DNA of 23,745 bases, taken from the IMG/VR virus record IMGVR_UViG_3300042465_001558, positions 1 to 23,745 of that record; one strand, given 5' to 3'. This document shows, piece after piece, positions 7,535 through 14,284 of this stretch (the first letter of the stretch is position 1; every line of letters starts with the position of its first letter). Source of the DNA: a virus. A program made the translations under genes and the position numbers. The notes below the pieces were generated by a model. The model made no database searches. It was not told the origin of the DNA and saw only the letters and a program-made list of their open reading frames with translations.

Positions 7535-9690
7535 TGCGGCGGTAACTCCATCGGCATTTCAGCCTCTCTAGGGGCCGGGGCTACAAGGTCGTTGGCGGAC
7601 AGCATCCCGCTAATCGTGCCCATCACAATGTCTTGAATCTGCTCTTCGGACATGCCCGCCTGAACCGCGCTAATACGCTTGGTCTCGGCGTCATACGCCT
7701 TAATCTGCGCTTCCTGCTCCTTGATCCGCAGTTCCGTCGCTTCCATCGAGCGCGAGACGTTTTGGAGCATCTGGAACATCTGATCCATCTCAGCGCCCAT
7801 CGCTTCAATCTGCTGGTTAGCAGCCTGCAACGCTGGGTCTTCGTCAGGATCGGCAAGCAGTTTCGGGTCGATAGTCTTGGAAAGACGCTTGGCAATTTCC
7901 TGCGCTCCCGGCCAATCCATGTTCTTGACGAACAGGTCGCCTGCCACGCCCCAAAGGTTCGGGTTGGCTTGCAGGATTTGCGACATCGCGTCCATCGCCT
8001 CTTGGCGCTTGGTCATGTAAGACGGGCCGGTCGTGACGGCTACGTCGTACTTACCCACGGACGGGTTGTAGATTTTCTCAATGACAACGCCAGCCTGATC
8101 CATCAACTTGCGGACAGGCTCTTGCTGCATCGGGTCGATACGCACCGTCGAGGTTTCCCCGTCGATGCCGATGATGCGAGCGATACGCTGGGTATCGTAA
8201 ATCTTCGGGATCAAGTCAACGAGTTGACGCGTGACGTAGCGGATAGCGCGGGCAAGGTTATCGACGTAATGATATGACCCCGTATCGCCCTGACGTTCAC
8301 GCGCCAATATGGCCCGACCCGAGCGCTCGTTAGACGTGGCGCCAAGGCTAGAGTCATAGTAGCCCGTCGTAGACTTAATGTCGTCCGACGCGCCCATCTT
8401 AGCCTGAATAAGCCCCGTTTGTGCAAGGGGTGGGGCGGCACGTTGGGGCAGCGGCAGCATGTTGCCAGCGCCGTCCGTAACGTCAGGATTGACCTCCAAA
8501 TACGGCCAGTTCTGGGTATTGGCGGTCTTCCACTGATGCTCGTATCCCTCAAACTGCCCACCGTAGCCGATAAACGGCGCTTTGGGGGCCAAGGCGAGCA
8601 TTTCCGCCTCTTGGGATACCCAGTAGTTGTACATGCGCTGCGCGTCTTTAGCGTTACGCACAAGGCCGCTGATGTAGATACGGCCTTCTACTTCGTATTC
8701 GTTGCCGACCACGCGGACAACCGGAATCGACTTACCCGGCCACTCCTGCTCTTCCAGCACCTCGTAGCCGTTCGTCTTCATCCACTTAATCTTGCGGATG
8801 TCTACGTCACGGGTGCGAACAGGGGCGAGGCCCATAGCCTCCATCTGCGCGGCTTCGGGCGAGTCGGCGTAGGCGGTCATGCCGCCCGGATACAGGTTTA
8901 ACTTCGCTTTTTCATAGTAAGCGTAGAAGTATTCCGCAATCCGTACTGAATCGTCGGTAATCCACTGCGCCAGATTCTCGTCACCAATACCACGGCTCTG
9001 GATCGACGAGATGGGTTCGGCGTCAGGAAAATGACGCTCAAACTCCTCACGGGGCATGTCCTCGGTTATGAAACACCATTCTGCATCGGCTCCGCACGGG
9101 TCTTGGATGTGCGGGTCCATATATACCGAGAACGAGTTACGAACGCGAGCGATACGGATGTCTTGGTCAAACGAATCGGGGTCGCAATACTCGGTCAGGA
9201 TGCGGATATAGCCTTCGCCGTACGTGACCTGATTCTCACAGGCAGTGTCGTAGGCCACATCGGCGTCCGATATGTACTCAATATGCCTGACGATACCGTC
9301 AAACACCTCAGCGACTTCAATGTCTGCCTTGTCATCAACCGGGATAACCTTACCCGCAGGGCGGTTCTGGCGCTGGTCGTTAGTAACCTGCCGGACGTGC
9401 TGGGGCAGTTTGTTGATGGTTAGGCAAGGACGAGCGTTGATCGTCTGACCCTGCACTGCGCCACGGGTGGCTAAGACTTCTTGCGGCCACTGCCAGCGGT
9501 TATCTGGAGAACCCGCCATAAAGCGCAGGTCGTCCAGTTCGCTGTCCCGAGACTCGCTATAAGCCGTCAGGGACAACTGCATTCGGGTACGCGCTTGGGC
9601 GAGAATATCGCCCGTATTACGCGCACGGCGGCTCTCGGGCGTATTAGCCACCTGAGCCGCGCCCTTCATCCCTGTCGGGTCTTTAGCCAT
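7531..9690 (-). CDS. Portal protein, P22 gp1-like
   Basis: A 719-residue protein forming the dodecameric DNA gate at one head vertex and docking the terminase and tail. The length matches P22 gp1 (about 725). Recognisable parts are the N-terminal helical region (ARTRMQLSLTAYSESRDSEL, DDLRFMAGSP, W-Q-WPQEV), the PCLTINKLPQHVRQVTNDQR segment with the following NRP, and IRHIEY-type stem helices. Others are KMGASDDIKSTTGYYDSSLG and SGRAILARERQGDTGSYHYV, then a Gln/Glu/Met-rich C-terminal coiled coil (about 620-680). The coiled coil fits the P22-type barrel, though it is shorter. AAGGG lies six bases before the ATG, which overlaps the stop of the 45-residue gene by one base. Confidence 0.92.
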   Translation of the reverse strand: MAKDPTGMKGAAQVANTPESRRARNTGDILAQARTRMQLSLTAYSESRDSELDDLRFMAGSPDNRWQWPQEVLATRGAVQGQTINARPCLTINKLPQHVRQVTNDQRQNRPAGKVIPVDDKADIEVAEVFDGIVRHIEYISDADVAYDTACENQVTYGEGYIRILTEYCDPDSFDQDIRIARVRNSFSVYMDPHIQDPCGADAEWCFITEDMPREEFERHFPDAEPISSIQSRGIGDENLAQWITDDSVRIAEYFYAYYEKAKLNLYPGGMTAYADSPEAAQMEAMGLAPVRTRDVDIRKIKWMKTNGYEVLEEQEWPGKSIPVVRVVGNEYEVEGRIYISGLVRNAKDAQRMYNYWVSQEAEMLALAPKAPFIGYGGQFEGYEHQWKTANTQNWPYLEVNPDVTDGAGNMLPLPQRAAPPLAQTGLIQAKMGASDDIKSTTGYYDSSLGATSNERSGRAILARERQGDTGSYHYVDNLARAIRYVTRQLVDLIPKIYDTQRIARIIGIDGETSTVRIDPMQQEPVRKLMDQAGVVIEKIYNPSVGKYDVAVTTGPSYMTKRQEAMDAMSQILQANPNLWGVAGDLFVKNMDWPGAQEIAKRLSKTIDPKLLADPDEDPALQAANQQIEAMGAEMDQMFQMLQNVSRSMEATELRIKEQEAQIKAYDAETKRISAVQAGMSEEQIQDIVMGTISGMLSANDLVAPAPREAEMPMELPPQ

Positions 9691-9827
9691 TACTTGCCCT
9701 TCTTACCGGCTTTGCGCTTTACCGAATACGCGATGGCAACGGCCTGCTTAACAGGCTTGCCAGCCTTCACTTCAGCGCGAATGTTCTTGCGAAAAGCCCC
9801 CTTAGAGGCGGACTTTACGAGAGGCAT
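9690..9827 (-). CDS. Small basic phage protein, 45 residues (DUF6496-like)
   Basis: The product reads [20 protein letters not shown] followed by [20 protein letters not shown] and a Lys/Gly end. The K-A-G-K-P[13 protein letters not shown] core is a frequent small phage protein, which I recall as DUF6496. About a third of the residues are Lys or Arg. It begins at ATG 9827 (sharing one base with the stop upstream) and its TAA overlaps the portal ATG by one base. Function is unknown. Basic charge and position between terminase and portal would suit nucleic-acid or virion binding, which is inference. Confidence 0.75.
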   Translation of the reverse strand: MPLVKSASKGAFRKNIRAEVKAGKPVKQAVAIAYSVKRKAGKKGK

Positions 9828-10015
9828 TAACGCATACCCCGTTTCATCGAAGTCGGTCGGAAATCGACCGCAGTGCGGATCATTTCCTCGTTAACGCGCT
9901 TCGGCATACGCGGAGCAGGCATCCGGGGCTTCTGCATCCGGCTGTTTTGAATCATGTCACCGACTGTTGCGCCGGGAGACACGCCGATTGGACCGGGGTT
10001 TTTCTTTCCGTACAT
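9827..10015 (-). CDS. Small basic Met/Pro-rich protein, 62 residues
   Basis: An unrecognised protein. It starts [20 protein letters not shown] and has a short repeat in the middle ([13 protein letters not shown]), then ends [16 protein letters not shown]. It is low in hydrophobic residues and probably largely disordered. The ATG at 10015 lies five bases after the TAA of the upstream gene with only a weak AAGG further up. Its own TAA shares a base with the next ATG. It is one of four tiny basic genes between large terminase and portal. Confidence 0.6.
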   Translation of the reverse strand: MYGKKNPGPIGVSPGATVGDMIQNSRMQKPRMPAPRMPKRVNEEMIRTAVDFRPTSMKRGMR

Positions 10016-10020
10016 GTTTC

Positions 10021-10194
10021 TTAGCCTTTTTTGGAGGTTTTACGGGGTTTTCGGGCGGTAAGGGCTGACTTTCTGAAATTGGCAGCCGTTGGAGCGCCCT
10101 TAGAACCCGGTTTACGCATCTTTTCGCCCGATCCCGCAGCGATTCGAGCGCGTTTAGCATGAATGTTCGCATATAGTCCCTTTTTTGCAGCCAT
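10021..10194 (-). CDS. Small basic phage protein, 57 residues (AKKGLYANIHAKRARI type)
   Basis: The product begins AAKKGLYANIHAKRARIAAG and continues SGEKMRKPGSKGAPTAANFR, followed by KSALTARKP and a Lys-rich tail. K-K-G-L-Y-A-N-I-H-x-K-x-x-R-I-x-x-G-S-G-E-K-M-R-x-P-G is a widespread tiny protein of tailed phages and it fixes the frame. A longer overlapping frame (9957-10208) shows no such resemblance and is rejected. The start at ATG 10194 is one base after the TGA of the DUF6321-like gene. Function is unknown. It is strongly positive, so DNA binding or packaging inside the head is possible (inference). Confidence 0.8.
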   Translation of the reverse strand: MAAKKGLYANIHAKRARIAAGSGEKMRKPGSKGAPTAANFRKSALTARKPRKTSKKG

Positions 10195-10195
10195 T

Positions 10196-10456
10196 TCAGC
10201 ATTTCCATCGTTTTAAGGATGCTTTAGCGCGTTCGGCTGGCCCCTTGGCGTTGCGAACGACCCCTTTCATGCGGGCGCAAAACGACTTTTTACGTCCTGC
10301 GTCCGCTTTTGTCTTCGGACTGGGCGCCGGAGCCTTCAAATTAGACCCCGTTGCACGATTATATTTTGCACGGCCTTTCGCGGTCAATCCCGCCCCTCTT
10401 GACACGGACTGCTTTTCTCCTCTACCAACTGAGAGGCTGACGGACTTCTTAGCCAT
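10196..10456 (-). CDS. DUF6321-like small basic phage protein, 86 residues
   Basis: The sequence contains GLTAKGRAKYNRATGSNLKA, then a Pro/Lys linker, GRKKSFCARMKGVVRNAKGP and the ending KASLKRWKC. K-Y-N-R-A-T-G-S-N-L-K-x-P and K-K-S-F-C-A-R-M-x-G with a terminal L-R/K-R/K-W-K/N-C are hallmarks of the phage family I recall as DUF6321. I start it at ATG 10456 (AKKSVSLSV...), which overlaps the terminase TAA by one base (TAATG); an upstream in-frame start would run back into the terminase gene. Two Cys residues, one near the end, are typical of the family. Function is unknown. Confidence 0.82.
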   Translation of the reverse strand: MAKKSVSLSVGRGEKQSVSRGAGLTAKGRAKYNRATGSNLKAPAPSPKTKADAGRKKSFCARMKGVVRNAKGPAERAKASLKRWKC

Positions 10457-11985
10457 TAGGCACCCATCCAAGTGTTAATCATGCCGCTCTCGCGGCTCGT
10501 GGTAATCGTGCGCGGTCGCTCGCGGTATTCGCGGTGCGCCACAGGATATGCAAACGTGACAGCGATGGCATCAGCAGCGTCAGGCGATGCAAGGCCACGC
10601 GATTTCATGTCTTTCTTCGACTCCAGCAAGATGGAGCCAGAGGAATTAATTTTCTGTTTTGGTCCTGTCAGGTCAGCCTTTAACTGCCTATCATTGGGTA
10701 GCGCAGCGTCTTTCAGCCACGCTTTCATTTCGCCCCACAACTCTGCACGTTTGTTTTGCCACATAGCCGGGGTCTTAGACTTCCATCCGAAGTTAACGCC
10801 ACGCACTACCTTATAGCGCTGCTCTTTCAAGCGATCAAGGATGCCGTAGCCTAATCCGCCTTCGTCGAGGACGACGAGTGTGGGTTGGTACTCTTCAATC
10901 GCGTCGATAACTCGGCCAACAATCTCCATCGTGTCTTCGCCTTTAAAGCGCTTGATGGCGATGATGTCTCGACCTTTGCGGACGGCGATAACGGTCGAGT
11001 CCGCTCCGCTGCGAGCCGGATCGACTCCAATAACAATAGGCGCCGTCTCATCCTTGTACTTGCTACGCGACATCGCCAAATCCACAAGGCTAGGCGGTAT
11101 AAATTGGTCGTCACCTTCTGACGGAAACTCTCCATAGACTTCCACCTTGGCTTGGGGTGAGTCGATGCCGTATTCGTCGATGATCTGCTGATACACCGAC
11201 TTATCGGTTTCTTCAACGGTGCGAGCGTCAATGTTGCGGGTGTTCCAGAACGCACGCTTAGAGTGGAACGCCTCGAAGAAGTAGCCCTCGTTACGACGGG
11301 GGTTGCTAAAGGCCATCCAAAAACGATTCGGGGTGTTCTCTGTAAAGAACCCCGCCGTGACCGCCCAGATGGGGTCAGGGATACCGCTGGCTTCGTCGAA
11401 AATCACCATAACGCCGTCAAAGTTGTGGACACCCGCATACGAATCGGGGTTCTCTTCGGACCACAGGCGACCTTCGACCGACCAGTAGCGCGTACCTTTT
11501 TTAAGGTCACGTTCAACCAGTTCGGCAAGCCATTTAGCAGGCATCACGCGGGTGGCGCTAATCTCAAACCAATGCGAATTGATAAGGAGCGCTGCCCACT
11601 TAGTAATTTCTGCCCATGTGATTGAGCGTAACTGCGCTTCCGAGTTAGCCGACACAATGGTCGTTGAGCCAATCCGGGTACTCAGCATCCAGAGGATGAG
11701 CCACGACACCAGCGCAGACTTGCCGATACCGCGACCGGAAGCCGTAGCCATACGCAGGACTTCGTAGGAAGTGGCGGTCTTGTTCTTCGCAGTGTGGGCG
11801 GCAATGTCGCGCAGGATTTCCCGCTGCCACTTACGCGGACCCTTGAAGTGTTCGAGTGGCGTGCCTTTCTGGCCCCAAGGGAAAGCGAGTAGCACGAAGG
11901 CCTCTGGGTCGTCCTTGATCGTGGGCGACCAAAGTTTCGACATGAGTAATTCTTCATCTTCGGGGCTATAGATCGGCTGTTGCAC
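10456..11985 (-). CDS. terL: Terminase large subunit (packaging ATPase and nuclease)
   Basis: A 509-residue motor that pumps DNA through the portal and cuts concatemers. In the ATPase half, the Walker A is SGRGIGKS (about 83-90), the Walker B is GVMVIFDEA (191-199, Asp197/Glu198), and the coupling motif is SNP (227-229). In the RNase H-like nuclease half the acidic residues sit in VIGVDPARSGAD (Asp322), LVVLDEGGLG (Asp374) and ASPDAADAIAV (Asp469, Asp472). Length and order are normal. The GTG start at 11985 is supported by GAAGGAC six bases before it and by a 20-base overlap with the small subunit. An ATG at 11943 has a poorer site. Confidence 0.95.
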   Translation of the reverse strand: MQQPIYSPEDEELLMSKLWSPTIKDDPEAFVLLAFPWGQKGTPLEHFKGPRKWQREILRDIAAHTAKNKTATSYEVLRMATASGRGIGKSALVSWLILWMLSTRIGSTTIVSANSEAQLRSITWAEITKWAALLINSHWFEISATRVMPAKWLAELVERDLKKGTRYWSVEGRLWSEENPDSYAGVHNFDGVMVIFDEASGIPDPIWAVTAGFFTENTPNRFWMAFSNPRRNEGYFFEAFHSKRAFWNTRNIDARTVEETDKSVYQQIIDEYGIDSPQAKVEVYGEFPSEGDDQFIPPSLVDLAMSRSKYKDETAPIVIGVDPARSGADSTVIAVRKGRDIIAIKRFKGEDTMEIVGRVIDAIEEYQPTLVVLDEGGLGYGILDRLKEQRYKVVRGVNFGWKSKTPAMWQNKRAELWGEMKAWLKDAALPNDRQLKADLTGPKQKINSSGSILLESKKDMKSRGLASPDAADAIAVTFAYPVAHREYRERPRTITTSRESGMINTWMGA

Positions 11986-12454
11986 GTTCGTCCTTCAGGG
12001 TCAGCGGCTCAGTAGCCTCATGCGCTAATTGATCCGGTGTAGCGTCAAATACGCGGCCCGCCAAGACGCGAGATTCTGCCTCTTGCAGCGCGGCGACAAT
12101 ACTAATCTGGGATTTAATATCAACTTGGACTTGCTGTTTAGCCACCCAACCATGAAGGTTTTGGAGCAGGGCGAGCGCGGCTTTGGTGTCCCCATTAATC
12201 GCGCCTTCTCGCAAGGCCGACGCTGCCTCAACCTCAGAGTCCGCACGACCTTTCCCCTCGGCGACCGCAGCCGCGTTATCTAACTGGCAGAGTCTACGGT
12301 ACTCAACGGGCAACAACCCAGCCGCAAAGGCTAAGGCGTCACCCTTTAGCCCGAGTTTGGCGGCATCGTAAATCTTTTGCAGAACCTCCGGCGATGCCTT
12401 CAGTTCACGAGGCGCAAAAGGAATGGACTTAAAGGATTCTGTTACGAGGTTCAT
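11966..12454 (-). CDS. terS: Terminase small subunit (putative)
   Basis: A 162-residue protein expected to recognise the packaging site and load the large subunit. The N-terminal third (PEVLQKIYDAAKLGLKGDAL, FAAGLLPVEYRRLCQ) looks like the helix-turn-helix DNA-binding domain of small terminases. The middle is a charged helix (AAVAEGKGRADSEVEAASAL), and NGDTKAALALLQNLHGWVAK with the following VDIKSQISIVAALQEAESRV resembles the oligomerisation part. I choose ATG 12454 with AAAGAG about eight bases upstream; upstream in-frame starts are TTG and run deep into the previous gene. It overlaps the large-subunit start by 20 bases and the previous gene by 26. The role rests mostly on position and size. 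Confidence 0.75.
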   Translation of the reverse strand: MNLVTESFKSIPFAPRELKASPEVLQKIYDAAKLGLKGDALAFAAGLLPVEYRRLCQLDNAAAVAEGKGRADSEVEAASALREGAINGDTKAALALLQNLHGWVAKQQVQVDIKSQISIVAALQEAESRVLAGRVFDATPDQLAHEATEPLTLKDERATADL

Positions 12455-12632
12455 ACCGGAACTCTTTGCCAGAACAGGCGGGAACGTCAGACATCCAACC
12501 GTGGTGGGTGGCATGGGCACACCAGACCTTTTCAGCAACCTTAGTCACTTGAGCGGCCCAGAAGCAAGAGCGGCATACCAGAGACTTGGCAGCAAACTCT
12601 AACCACTCTGCCTCAGACATCTGTATCGGCAT
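12429..12632 (-). CDS. Four-cysteine small protein at the head of the structural operon
   Basis: A 67-residue protein of unknown function with an N-terminal helix (SEAEWLEFAAKSL) and four cysteines at residues 20, 23, 38 and 53. The spacing is C-X2-C-X14-C-X14-C, with His40, His43 and His44 nearby, so a small zinc-binding fold is plausible. I choose ATG 12632 because a -10-like TACAGT ends six bases upstream and no Shine-Dalgarno precedes it, so the mRNA may be leaderless. ATG 12620 would give 63 residues. It overlaps the small-terminase start by 26 bases. First position in the late operon might suit a regulatory or packaging-accessory role (inference). Confidence 0.55.
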   Translation of the reverse strand: MPIQMSEAEWLEFAAKSLVCRSCFWAAQVTKVAEKVWCAHATHHGWMSDVPACSGKEFRYEPRNRIL

Positions 12633-12668
12633 ACCGAGACTGTAACAGAAGGTTTGGCGAGAGAACAA
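12633..12668 (-). promoter_or_regulatory. Candidate promoter of the leftward structural operon (leaderless start)
   Basis: On the minus strand TTGTTC (12668-12663), an 18-base spacer and TACAGT (12644-12639) form a moderate sigma-70-like promoter. Only six bases separate the -10 box from the ATG at 12632, so transcription would begin at or next to the start codon. No Shine-Dalgarno is present. Each hexamer matches consensus at four of six positions. Confidence 0.45.
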
Positions 12669-12959
12669 CGTGCAGGGTGATCCTGCCGGGAGGCCGCGAT
12701 CTCCAACGTCCGTGGAGCCTGTGTGCCGAGGCGGAAGCGTCTAGGGATACGTTTAGTGCCTTAGATGGTGCATCCCTTGCGGGCTGCTTCAGTTACCTCT
12801 CGGTCGCTACCAGCGCATCTGGTCAGACGTTGCTAATAAAGGATAACGGTAAAAGGTTTATTAGCGAAGAGCGTTAATAAAAAAAATAAAAAAGTTTTTG
12901 TGAGGGCATCGTAATCGTGACCGGTCAACCCATGGCCCTACCCCCCCCTGTTGTTTTGC

Positions 12960-12975
12960 CACAACACCTGTTGTG
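12960..12975. repeat. 16-base palindrome CACAACA-CC-TGTTGTG
   Basis: Two perfect 7-base arms separated by two bases. The core CAACA/TGTTG is the same as in the TGCAACA motifs further right, so one protein may bind all of them. A dimeric regulator or an origin-binding protein is a reasonable guess. Confidence 0.6.
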
Positions 12976-13030
12976 CGTGTACCACAAGCCTGGATACGAA
13001 TGCTTCTCATCATGCGTAAGCGAATCGTTT

Positions 13031-13125
13031 GCAATGCGTAGATGTTGCGTAGATGCAACACGTTGCGTTTGTGCAACACCTGGACGTTTGTGGCGGGATC
13101 GCAACAAGTGGTGAGAGTGCAACAC
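13031..13125. repeat. Iteron-like cluster of TGCAACA/TGTTGC motifs
   Basis: TGCAACA occurs at 13054-13060, 13072-13078 and 13118-13124, CGCAACA at 13100-13106, and inverted TGTTGC or GTTGC at 13043-13048 and 13062-13066. In addition TGCGTAGATG is repeated exactly at 13035-13044 and 13046-13055, an 11-base period of about one helical turn. Closely spaced direct and inverted short repeats of this kind are typical of replication origins or operator arrays. Confidence 0.6.
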
Positions 13126-13388
13126 GGTGGGTGTGCTACTGCACTACATCACCCGGTAGGTCAAATAGGCAAGTGTCTTTCAAGTCATTATTTATATTGA
13201 TCGTCAAATTGAGTAAGAGACAAATGACCTATTCTGTCCTAACTGTCATTTTCCACTTGCGAAACAGTCAGTTAGCCGATCCTGAAAAACTGTCCTTTCA
13301 AGTGTCCACTCAATACCTATAAACCACCCTATTACGTCTCCGTTTTGCGTTGGTTGGTCACTTTTTAACCAAAATCGTCATTTTCGGG

Positions 13389-13408
13389 CTGTCCGTGACT
13401 GTCCGTGA
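13389..13408. repeat. Tandem 10-base repeat CTGTCCGTGA x2
   Basis: Two exact head-to-tail copies. Related TGTC-containing pieces lie to the left, including TGTC(C)TTTCAAGT near 13173-13185 and 13291-13303. They sit 60-300 bases upstream of the early promoter and may be binding sites for a regulator or replication protein. Confidence 0.5.
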
Positions 13409-13466
13409 TGACCTACACAACTAGCACAAATTGCATAGCATCTGAGCATCTATCTATCTGTAAATA

Positions 13467-13514
13467 AATCGTTGACAGCCTATTGGCACTAGTTTATAAA
13501 GGAATCGTTGACAG
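13467..13514. repeat. Direct repeat AATCGTTGACAG flanking the early promoter core (candidate operator)
   Basis: Exact 12-base copies lie at 13467-13478 and 13503-13514, 36 bases apart. The first contains the -35 box. The second lies just after the transcription start and has no -10 partner of its own. The core GTTGACAG recurs in the palindrome at 22070-22087 beside the Cro-like gene. Confidence 0.55.
13472..13500 (+). promoter_or_regulatory. Early rightward promoter, near-consensus sigma-70
   Basis: TTGACA at 13472-13477, a spacer of exactly 17 bases and TATAAA at 13495-13500. Transcription should begin near 13507, about 40 bases before the first early gene. Strong use of host RNA polymerase soon after infection is expected. 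Confidence 0.85.
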
Positions 13515-13545
13515 ATAACTACCAGGTAACACGGAGCATTTAGCA

Positions 13546-13776
13546 ATGAGGTTCTACATCGTCGAAAGTCTTGAAGGCATTTCGCTAGGTGCTTACGCAA
13601 CCTTAAAGCAAGCGGTAACCGAAGGTCGCGCCATATTAAACGACGAGTTTGAGATTCGCGGAATGGATATAGATGTGACGGCAGAAAACATCCGCAGACT
13701 CGTTGGCAACATGGGCGCTTATGCCAAAGGTGAGTCAACCTATTATGACAACCTCGGGCGACGGTTAGCGGACTAG
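13546..13776 (+). CDS. Early small protein, 76 residues
   Basis: The first gene of the rightward early operon; not recognised. The product begins RFYIVESLEGISLGAYATLK and contains a long mixed helix region (TAENIRRLVGNMGAY). It looks like a small soluble alpha/beta protein. The start at ATG 13546 carries the leader ACACGGAGCATTTAGCAATG shared with the following genes. It lies about 40 bases after the predicted transcription start, so it should be the most strongly expressed early product. Host takeover is a common job for such genes, but nothing in the sequence shows it. Confidence 0.7.
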   Translation: MRFYIVESLEGISLGAYATLKQAVTEGRAILNDEFEIRGMDIDVTAENIRRLVGNMGAYAKGESTYYDNLGRRLAD

Positions 13777-13782
13777 GTCGAA

Positions 13783-13816
13783 ACTGCCGAGAGGCAGTCT
13801 AGCGGTGATGCCGCTA
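13783..13816 (+). other. Two adjacent hairpins between the first two early genes
   Basis: ACTGCC-GAGA-GGCAGT (13783-13798) has a six-base stem closed by a GNRA-type GAGA loop. TAGCGG-TGATG-CCGCTA (13800-13816) follows after one base. There is no U-tract, so termination is unlikely. An RNA stability or processing element is more plausible. Confidence 0.6.
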
Positions 13817-13849
13817 CTGACGAGACCAACAAACACGGAGCATCTAGCA

Positions 13850-14125
13850 ATGCAAAACAATTACGAACGTGACTACAACATCCGCGCAGAGTTGCCAGAG
13901 TTTGACGCTTACGACGACGGACGCTTTCAAGCATTAACGCTCACACTTGACGATGGACGTTTCATTGTCATCACGGACACGGACGGCATGGATTATCCGA
14001 CGTTGGATAACTTCAACGTCTGCGTGTACGCATCTGAGGACGCTTTCGGCGAGTGTCCGATCGCTTCCGCGACTTCCGACAAATTCAACAACATTGAATC
14101 GGCACTCGCTGCCGTGGGGGTCTAA
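13850..14125 (+). CDS. Early small acidic protein, 91 residues
   Basis: Not recognised. The product is acidic and rich in Asp (RDYNIRAELPEFDAYDDGRF, LDDGRFIVITDTDGMDYP) and ends with a short helix (NIESALAAVGV). I start it at ATG 13850, which has the shared leader ACACGGAG with the ATG nine bases after it. The frame is open upstream to 13805, but that extension crosses the hairpin region and lacks a ribosome-binding site. Strong negative charge is frequent among DNA-mimic or polymerase-binding phage early proteins, which here is only a suggestion. Confidence 0.7.
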   Translation: MQNNYERDYNIRAELPEFDAYDDGRFQALTLTLDDGRFIVITDTDGMDYPTLDNFNVCVYASEDAFGECPIASATSDKFNNIESALAAVGV

Positions 14126-14127
14126 CT

Positions 14128-14268
14128 ATGACTCGCTTTCTTAACGCTTTGGTGTTCGTAGGCTTTAGCGTCGCTTTGGCCTCTATCGTTCTGGACGACT
14201 TCCGGCTCGGTGCGTTTAGCATCTGCGTCGCAGGTCTCGCTGCTCTCGTTGACTATTGCCGCAACTAA
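14128..14268 (+). CDS. Small membrane protein, 46 residues
   Basis: An unrecognised protein with two hydrophobic segments: FLNALVFVGFSVALASIVL (about residues 4-22) and LGAFSICVAGLAALV (27-41), separated by DDFR. It would be a small inner-membrane hairpin. The ATG is two bases after the previous stop, with only a weak G-rich region in GTGGGGGTC before it. The first hydrophobic segment plus DD closely resembles the 20-residue product at 17160-17222 (VALASIVLDD against LTVLASILFDD), so the two are probably related copies. Roles such as superinfection exclusion are known for such proteins, but none is shown here. Confidence 0.6.
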   Translation: MTRFLNALVFVGFSVALASIVLDDFRLGAFSICVAGLAALVDYCRN

Positions 14269-14284
14269 CTCGGAGAACCTAGCA

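Larger units (their letters stand above)
12669..13545. other. Divergent control region without a convincing gene
   Basis: This stretch of almost 0.9 kb separates the leftward structural genes from the rightward early genes. From left to right it holds small hairpins (GCAGG-GTGAT-CCTGC at 12672-12686; CTCCA-ACGTCCG-TGGAG near 12701-12717), an A-tract at about 12874-12893 followed by TTTTT, and a run of eight C at 12941-12948. A 16-base palindrome, a TGCAACA cluster, TGTC-rich repeats and the early promoter follow. A weak 66-codon frame at 12677-12877 (plus, GTG) has no ribosome-binding site and no recognised product. Another possible leftward promoter is TTTACA (13464-13459) with TGCTAT (13440-13435), spacer 18. 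The packaging site or the replication origin could lie here (inference). Confidence 0.6.

Noticed and set aside
7633-8277. Plus-strand open frame of 214 codons
   Set aside because: It lies wholly antisense to the portal gene, has no recognisable motif and no ribosome-binding site. It is a by-product of codon bias on the other strand.
9957-10208. Minus-strand frame of 83 codons beside the tiny basic genes
   Set aside because: It overlaps in another frame the 57-residue AKKGLYANIHAKRARI protein, which is a recurrent phage family and fixes the true frame.
12669-12840. tRNA or known structured RNA in the GC-rich left part of the control region
   Set aside because: There are short hairpins but no T-loop GTTCGA-type sequence, no acceptor-stem pairing and no CCA, and no riboswitch core was recognised.
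12677-12877. Plus-strand frame of 66 codons starting with GTG in the control region
   Set aside because: No Shine-Dalgarno or promoter at a suitable place, no recognised family, and third-position base use is not distinctive. It could be a real small gene but the support is too weak to list.
12874-12899. Terminator at the A-tract with TTTTT
   Set aside because: The small stem TTAGCG-AAGAG-CGTTAA is followed by A rather than T on the plus strand, and on the minus strand the T-run precedes the stem.
12941-12948. Run of eight C as a phase-variable tract
   Set aside because: It is not inside a gene or a promoter spacer that I can identify, so slipping would have no evident effect.
13031-13125. 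CRISPR-like array
   Set aside because: The repeats are 7-10 bases, irregularly spaced and partly inverted, with no unique spacers of constant length.
13053-13322. Plus-strand frame of 89 codons across the repeats
   Set aside because: It runs through the TGCAACA cluster and the TGTC repeats, has no ribosome-binding site, and its composition follows the repeats.
13454-13738. Minus-strand frame of 94 codons
   Set aside because: Antisense to the first early gene and its promoter, rich in Arg, Cys and Leu as expected for a shadow frame.
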